Shown: piece by piece, positions 17,036 through 19,253 of the stretch
Numbering within the stretch: position 1 is the stretch's first letter
How the letters are laid out: every line of letters begins with the position of its first letter
From: JABHIB01 sp964497715
Lineage (GTDB): Archaea > Nanobdellota > Nanobdellia > SCGC-AAA011-G17 > PNOQ01
DNA: 19,253 bases
NCBI GenBank assembly: GCA_964497715.1
Contig: CAZCDH010000011.1
Coordinates: forward strand, 1-19,253
Direction of reading: 5' to 3'
Position numbers and translations under genes: made by a program
The notes under the pieces: generated by a model
What the model saw: only the letters and a program-made list of their open reading frames with translations
Told to the model about the DNA's origin: nothing
Database searches by the model: none

Positions 17036-17827
17036 ATGTGGAAGAAAAATTCTAGTTTAACCAGAGGGGATATTAAAAAAATCCCAAAATCGTTCGATGT
17101 AGTTGGAGACATAATAATTTTTTCAGAATTTCCAGAAGATCTAGAAAAAAAAGAAAAGCTAGTTGGAAGATATCTAATAAAGATGTTTAAGAACATAAAA
17201 ACTGTAACAAAAAAAACAAAATTCTACTCTGGAAGATATAGGACTCCAAAACTAAAAGTTATTGCGGGAGATAAAAGTAAGGAAACTATTCACAAAGAAA
17301 ACGGAGTCTTACTAAAGGTAAATCCTGAGAAAGCATACTTCTCTCCAAGACAGGGTTCAGAAAGGTTGAGAGTTGCAAAATTAATAAAAAAGGGAGAATC
17401 TGTGTTAACTATGTTTTCAGGAATTGCACCTTTTCCACTAACTATCTCAAGACATTCAGAAGCAAAGGAGATATATGGTGTGGAAATAAATCCTAAGGCC
17501 CATGATTATGCGGAAGAGAATGTCAAACTGAATAAGATAAAAAATATTAAATTATTCAAGGGGGATGTAGCAAAAGTTCTTCCAACTATCAATAAAAAAT
17601 TTGATAGGATACTGATGCCTTTACCAAAATCTTCTGAAGAATTTCTAGATAGTGCACTATCAAAATTAAAATCAAAAGGAACAATCTATCTTTACATATT
17701 TGAAAAAGAGGAGAATTTGAGTGAATTAAAAAAGAAATACTCTAAGAAATTTAAAATAAAAACAATAAAAGCCGGATCTCCTGCACCGGGAACTTATAGA
17801 TATTGTTTAGAAATGAAAAAATTATAG
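17036..17827 (+). CDS. Trm5-type tRNA (guanine37-N1) methyltransferase, compact
   Basis: 263 aa. Trm5 methylates G37 next to the anticodon using S-adenosylmethionine and prevents +1 frameshifting. Residues 19-35 (SFDVVGDIIIFSEFPED) match the start of the D2 domain. The class I methyltransferase core shows YFSPRQGSER (101-110), the SAM-binding MFSGIAPFPL (126-135), GVEINPKAHDYAEENVKLN (148-166, E150) and DRILMPLPKSSEEFLDSAL (190-208). The N-terminal D1 domain that helps find the tRNA elbow in many archaeal Trm5 proteins is missing, as in short subfamilies. A Trm5a/TYW2-like enzyme of wyosine synthesis is an alternative that motif reading cannot exclude. The ATG at 17036 lacks a Shine-Dalgarno. 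It follows the 50-aa gene and overlaps herA by 6 nt at the 3' end. Confidence 0.85.
   Translation: MWKKNSSLTRGDIKKIPKSFDVVGDIIIFSEFPEDLEKKEKLVGRYLIKMFKNIKTVTKKTKFYSGRYRTPKLKVIAGDKSKETIHKENGVLLKVNPEKAYFSPRQGSERLRVAKLIKKGESVLTMFSGIAPFPLTISRHSEAKEIYGVEINPKAHDYAEENVKLNKIKNIKLFKGDVAKVLPTINKKFDRILMPLPKSSEEFLDSALSKLKSKGTIYLYIFEKEENLSELKKKYSKKFKIKTIKAGSPAPGTYRYCLEMKKL
17816..17821 (-). terminator. Oligo-T for herA inside the Trm5-like gene
   Basis: A6 in the final Lys codons of the methyltransferase gives T6 on the minus strand directly after the herA stop (17824-17822). Confidence 0.45.
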
Positions 17828-19159
17828 TCCTAAATCTAAAAGTCCTTTCTTTTTCAAAGGAACTGCAATCGGGGCTTCTCCACCATGCCATGTTGTTCTA
17901 GGTCGCATTTGCATTGGATAGATTCTTTCTGAATTATCATCTAATATTATTGCACTACCTTTTAATCTTGGTAGATTATTAATGTATTTTTGAATATCTG
18001 CAAGCAAATATGTCTGCATCATATCATTTAACGCATCAATATCTTTCTTAGCAGTGATCCTATGGCTCAGGACTATATCTGATTGGGTAATAACATCTTT
18101 ATGGATCTCTCCAGGTTGTTGTGTAGCTAGGATCATAGAGATTCCTGGTTGTCTTCCTTCTCTCAGTAACTGGATAAGTGCATCTGATGCAGCAGTCTTT
18201 CCAACTTTTGGTAAAAACTCATGAGCCTCATCTATCATAATCCAAACCAAGGGCATTTTATCTGTATCAACTGATTGTTCAAATCCAAAATAACTTTTTC
18301 CGGCCCCTATAGCCTTTATTTCTTCAATTTTTCTTCTGGCCATTCTTTCAGTCAATAATTTTCTAGAAAGTAATCCGGTAACAAGACTTTTGATACCCCA
18401 GCTTCCACTAATCTTTGTGTAACAACTGATATCTAATACGCTCACTCTGCCAGGCTTAACAATATCTTTCATTTTTGTCCCAGTCTTACTAAAAATTCCC
18501 CAACCTCTTGCAGCTATGAATCTATTTTCAGTAGCATTTTTTGTTTTTTCATCAACTTTCTTTTCAGCAGAGATTTTTTTGATGATATCCTCAATATCAT
18601 AATCTTTTCCAACATCTTCTAATTCTATAATAACTTTTTCTATCAATACTCCTATAGGATCAATTAGATCAACTCCAAAAGCATTACACCAATCTCCAGC
18701 ATTTAACTCAGAAGTTTTCATAGAAAACGAAAAGTCGATAGGAATCCCACTCTTTTTTTGTTCTTTAACATATCCTGCAGGAGTGTAAACATCTATATTA
18801 TTAAATTCACTCGGTTTTTGATTCCATCCTCGAAGCAAATCTTCTTCTTTCCAATTAGGGTATTTCATTGTCCAGAAAATTCCCATAGTATCAAATATCA
18901 AAATGCTAAGATTTTCTGAAACTTCTTCAGGTAATTTAGACATAGCTTCGGAAATTACGCCAAGAGTATAAGATTTACCTGACCCCCTTTTACCACAAAC
19001 TAAAACTACGTGAGGCCTAGCCATATCTAAGTAAAGGTCAGTACTTAATGATACGGTTTCTCCCATTCTAACGTAATGTCTTCCAAGAAAAACACTTCCA
19101 CCATCACCTAGCTTTTTTTTGTCACTCTTAGTTCTTCCTATAATAATTTTCTCAGGCAT
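17822..19159 (-). CDS. HerA-like (FtsK/HerA superfamily, DUF87) ATPase
   Basis: 445 aa. HerA proteins are hexameric DNA translocases that work with the NurA nuclease in 5'-end resection. A short beta-rich N-terminus (VFLGRHYVRMGETVSLSTDL) comes before Walker A GKRGSGKS (56-63, K62). LIFDTMGIFWTM follows, and Walker B is WIMIDEAHEF (D310, E311). LLREGRQPGISMILATQQPGEI (331-352) is the superfamily's sensor and arginine region, with DIVLSHRIT after it. The full HAS-barrel typical of canonical HerA appears shortened, so this may be a related DUF87 ATPase and no gene symbol is given. No nurA is present in the window. The ATG at 19159 is preceded by AT-rich promoter-like sequence. The tail MRPRTTWHGGEAPIAVPLKKK is basic and contributes a T5 tract after the Trm5-like gene. 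Confidence 0.85.
   Translation of the reverse strand: MPEKIIIGRTKSDKKKLGDGGSVFLGRHYVRMGETVSLSTDLYLDMARPHVVLVCGKRGSGKSYTLGVISEAMSKLPEEVSENLSILIFDTMGIFWTMKYPNWKEEDLLRGWNQKPSEFNNIDVYTPAGYVKEQKKSGIPIDFSFSMKTSELNAGDWCNAFGVDLIDPIGVLIEKVIIELEDVGKDYDIEDIIKKISAEKKVDEKTKNATENRFIAARGWGIFSKTGTKMKDIVKPGRVSVLDISCYTKISGSWGIKSLVTGLLSRKLLTERMARRKIEEIKAIGAGKSYFGFEQSVDTDKMPLVWIMIDEAHEFLPKVGKTAASDALIQLLREGRQPGISMILATQQPGEIHKDVITQSDIVLSHRITAKKDIDALNDMMQTYLLADIQKYINNLPRLKGSAIILDDNSERIYPMQMRPRTTWHGGEAPIAVPLKKKGLLDLGL
17850..17854 (+). terminator. Oligo-T after the Trm5-like gene, inside herA
   Basis: T5, preceded by CTTTC, lies ~23 nt past the methyltransferase stop on the plus strand. It arises from the Lys-rich end of the HerA-like protein; a modest candidate. 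Confidence 0.3.
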
Positions 19160-19179
19160 AATATAAACTTAAATTTTAG

Positions 19180-19192
19180 AATTATTAAATCT
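19180..19192 (-). promoter_or_regulatory. herA promoter (box A)
   Basis: Minus-strand AGATTTAATAATT is centred ~27 nt before the ATG at 19159. A TTTATATT also lies at 19168-19161 but is too close to the start to act as box A for this ATG. Confidence 0.4.
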
Positions 19193-19208
19193 TTCTTTTA
19201 TATTGGGT

Positions 19209-19220
19209 AAAATTTATATA
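19209..19220 (+). promoter_or_regulatory. Promoter of the gene entering at the right edge (box A)
   Basis: AAAATTTATATA is a near-consensus TATA element. Its centre is ~28 nt before an ATG at 19245, the same geometry as the other promoters in the window. Confidence 0.5.
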
Positions 19221-19244
19221 CTATTTAGGCTATGTAAAACCTCA

Positions 19245-19253
19245 ATGTTCAAA
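19245..19253 (+). CDS. Probable start of a further gene (first three codons only)
   Basis: The window ends with ATG TTC AAA (Met-Phe-Lys), preceded by a TATA box at leaderless spacing. An earlier ATG at 19232 is followed at once by a TAA stop and cannot be the start. Nothing can be said about the product. It is divergent from the HerA-like gene. Confidence 0.4.

Overview
The window is a gene-dense, AT-rich (roughly one-third G+C by eye) piece of an archaeal chromosome. The archaeal calls are a family B DNA polymerase, FEN1 with a PCNA-binding tail, a RadB-like recombinase paralogue, a Cdc48/VAT AAA+ ATPase, a type II methionine aminopeptidase, a HerA-type ATPase and a Trm5-type tRNA methyltransferase. 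TATA boxes sit about 24-30 nt before most first start codons, which implies largely leaderless mRNAs. Small gene sizes, lysine-rich AT-biased proteins and overlapping gene ends would suit a DPANN-type lineage (Woesearchaeota/Pacearchaeota-like). That placement is an inference; no rRNA gene is present to test it.

Layout. 2-769: 3' end of a secreted, calcium-binding-motif, beta-helix-like surface protein. 807-1076 (minus): small winged-helix regulator with a candidate operator over its promoter. 1221-2754: serS and a small acidic zinc-binding protein, joined by a strong Shine-Dalgarno. 2806-4965: topA, convergent with 4966-6108 (DHH phosphoesterase) and, upstream of it, 6146-6796 (RadB-like ATPase). 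6877-7185: a 102-aa PD-(D/E)XK nuclease-like protein. 7235-9884: a zinc-ribbon/AbrB regulator followed after 1 nt by cdc48. 9881-11643 (minus): map then dus, overlapping in ATGA. 11695-15034: polB then fen1, with polB sharing a short divergent promoter region with map. 15017-16776 (minus): two membrane proteins of unknown function. 16868-17827: a 50-aa membrane peptide, then a Trm5-like methyltransferase. 17822-19159 (minus): HerA-like ATPase. At the right edge a promoter and an ATG suggest one more gene.

Two themes run through the window. One is DNA replication and repair (TopA, RadB, DHH, Hjc/RecB-fold mini-nuclease, PolB, FEN1, HerA). The other is translation and protein quality control (SerRS, Map, Dus, Trm5, Cdc48). 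No mobile element, CRISPR array, tRNA or rRNA was seen, and no gap without a gene exceeds 300 nt. The most interesting signals are regulatory or architectural: twin GTATATAC palindromes in front of the AbrB-cdc48 operon, a dyad over the winged-helix gene's promoter, convergent genes whose lysine-rich tails supply oligo-T tracts for the opposite strand, a near-identical D1/D2 Walker A patch inside cdc48, and a very small nuclease-like protein beside radB.
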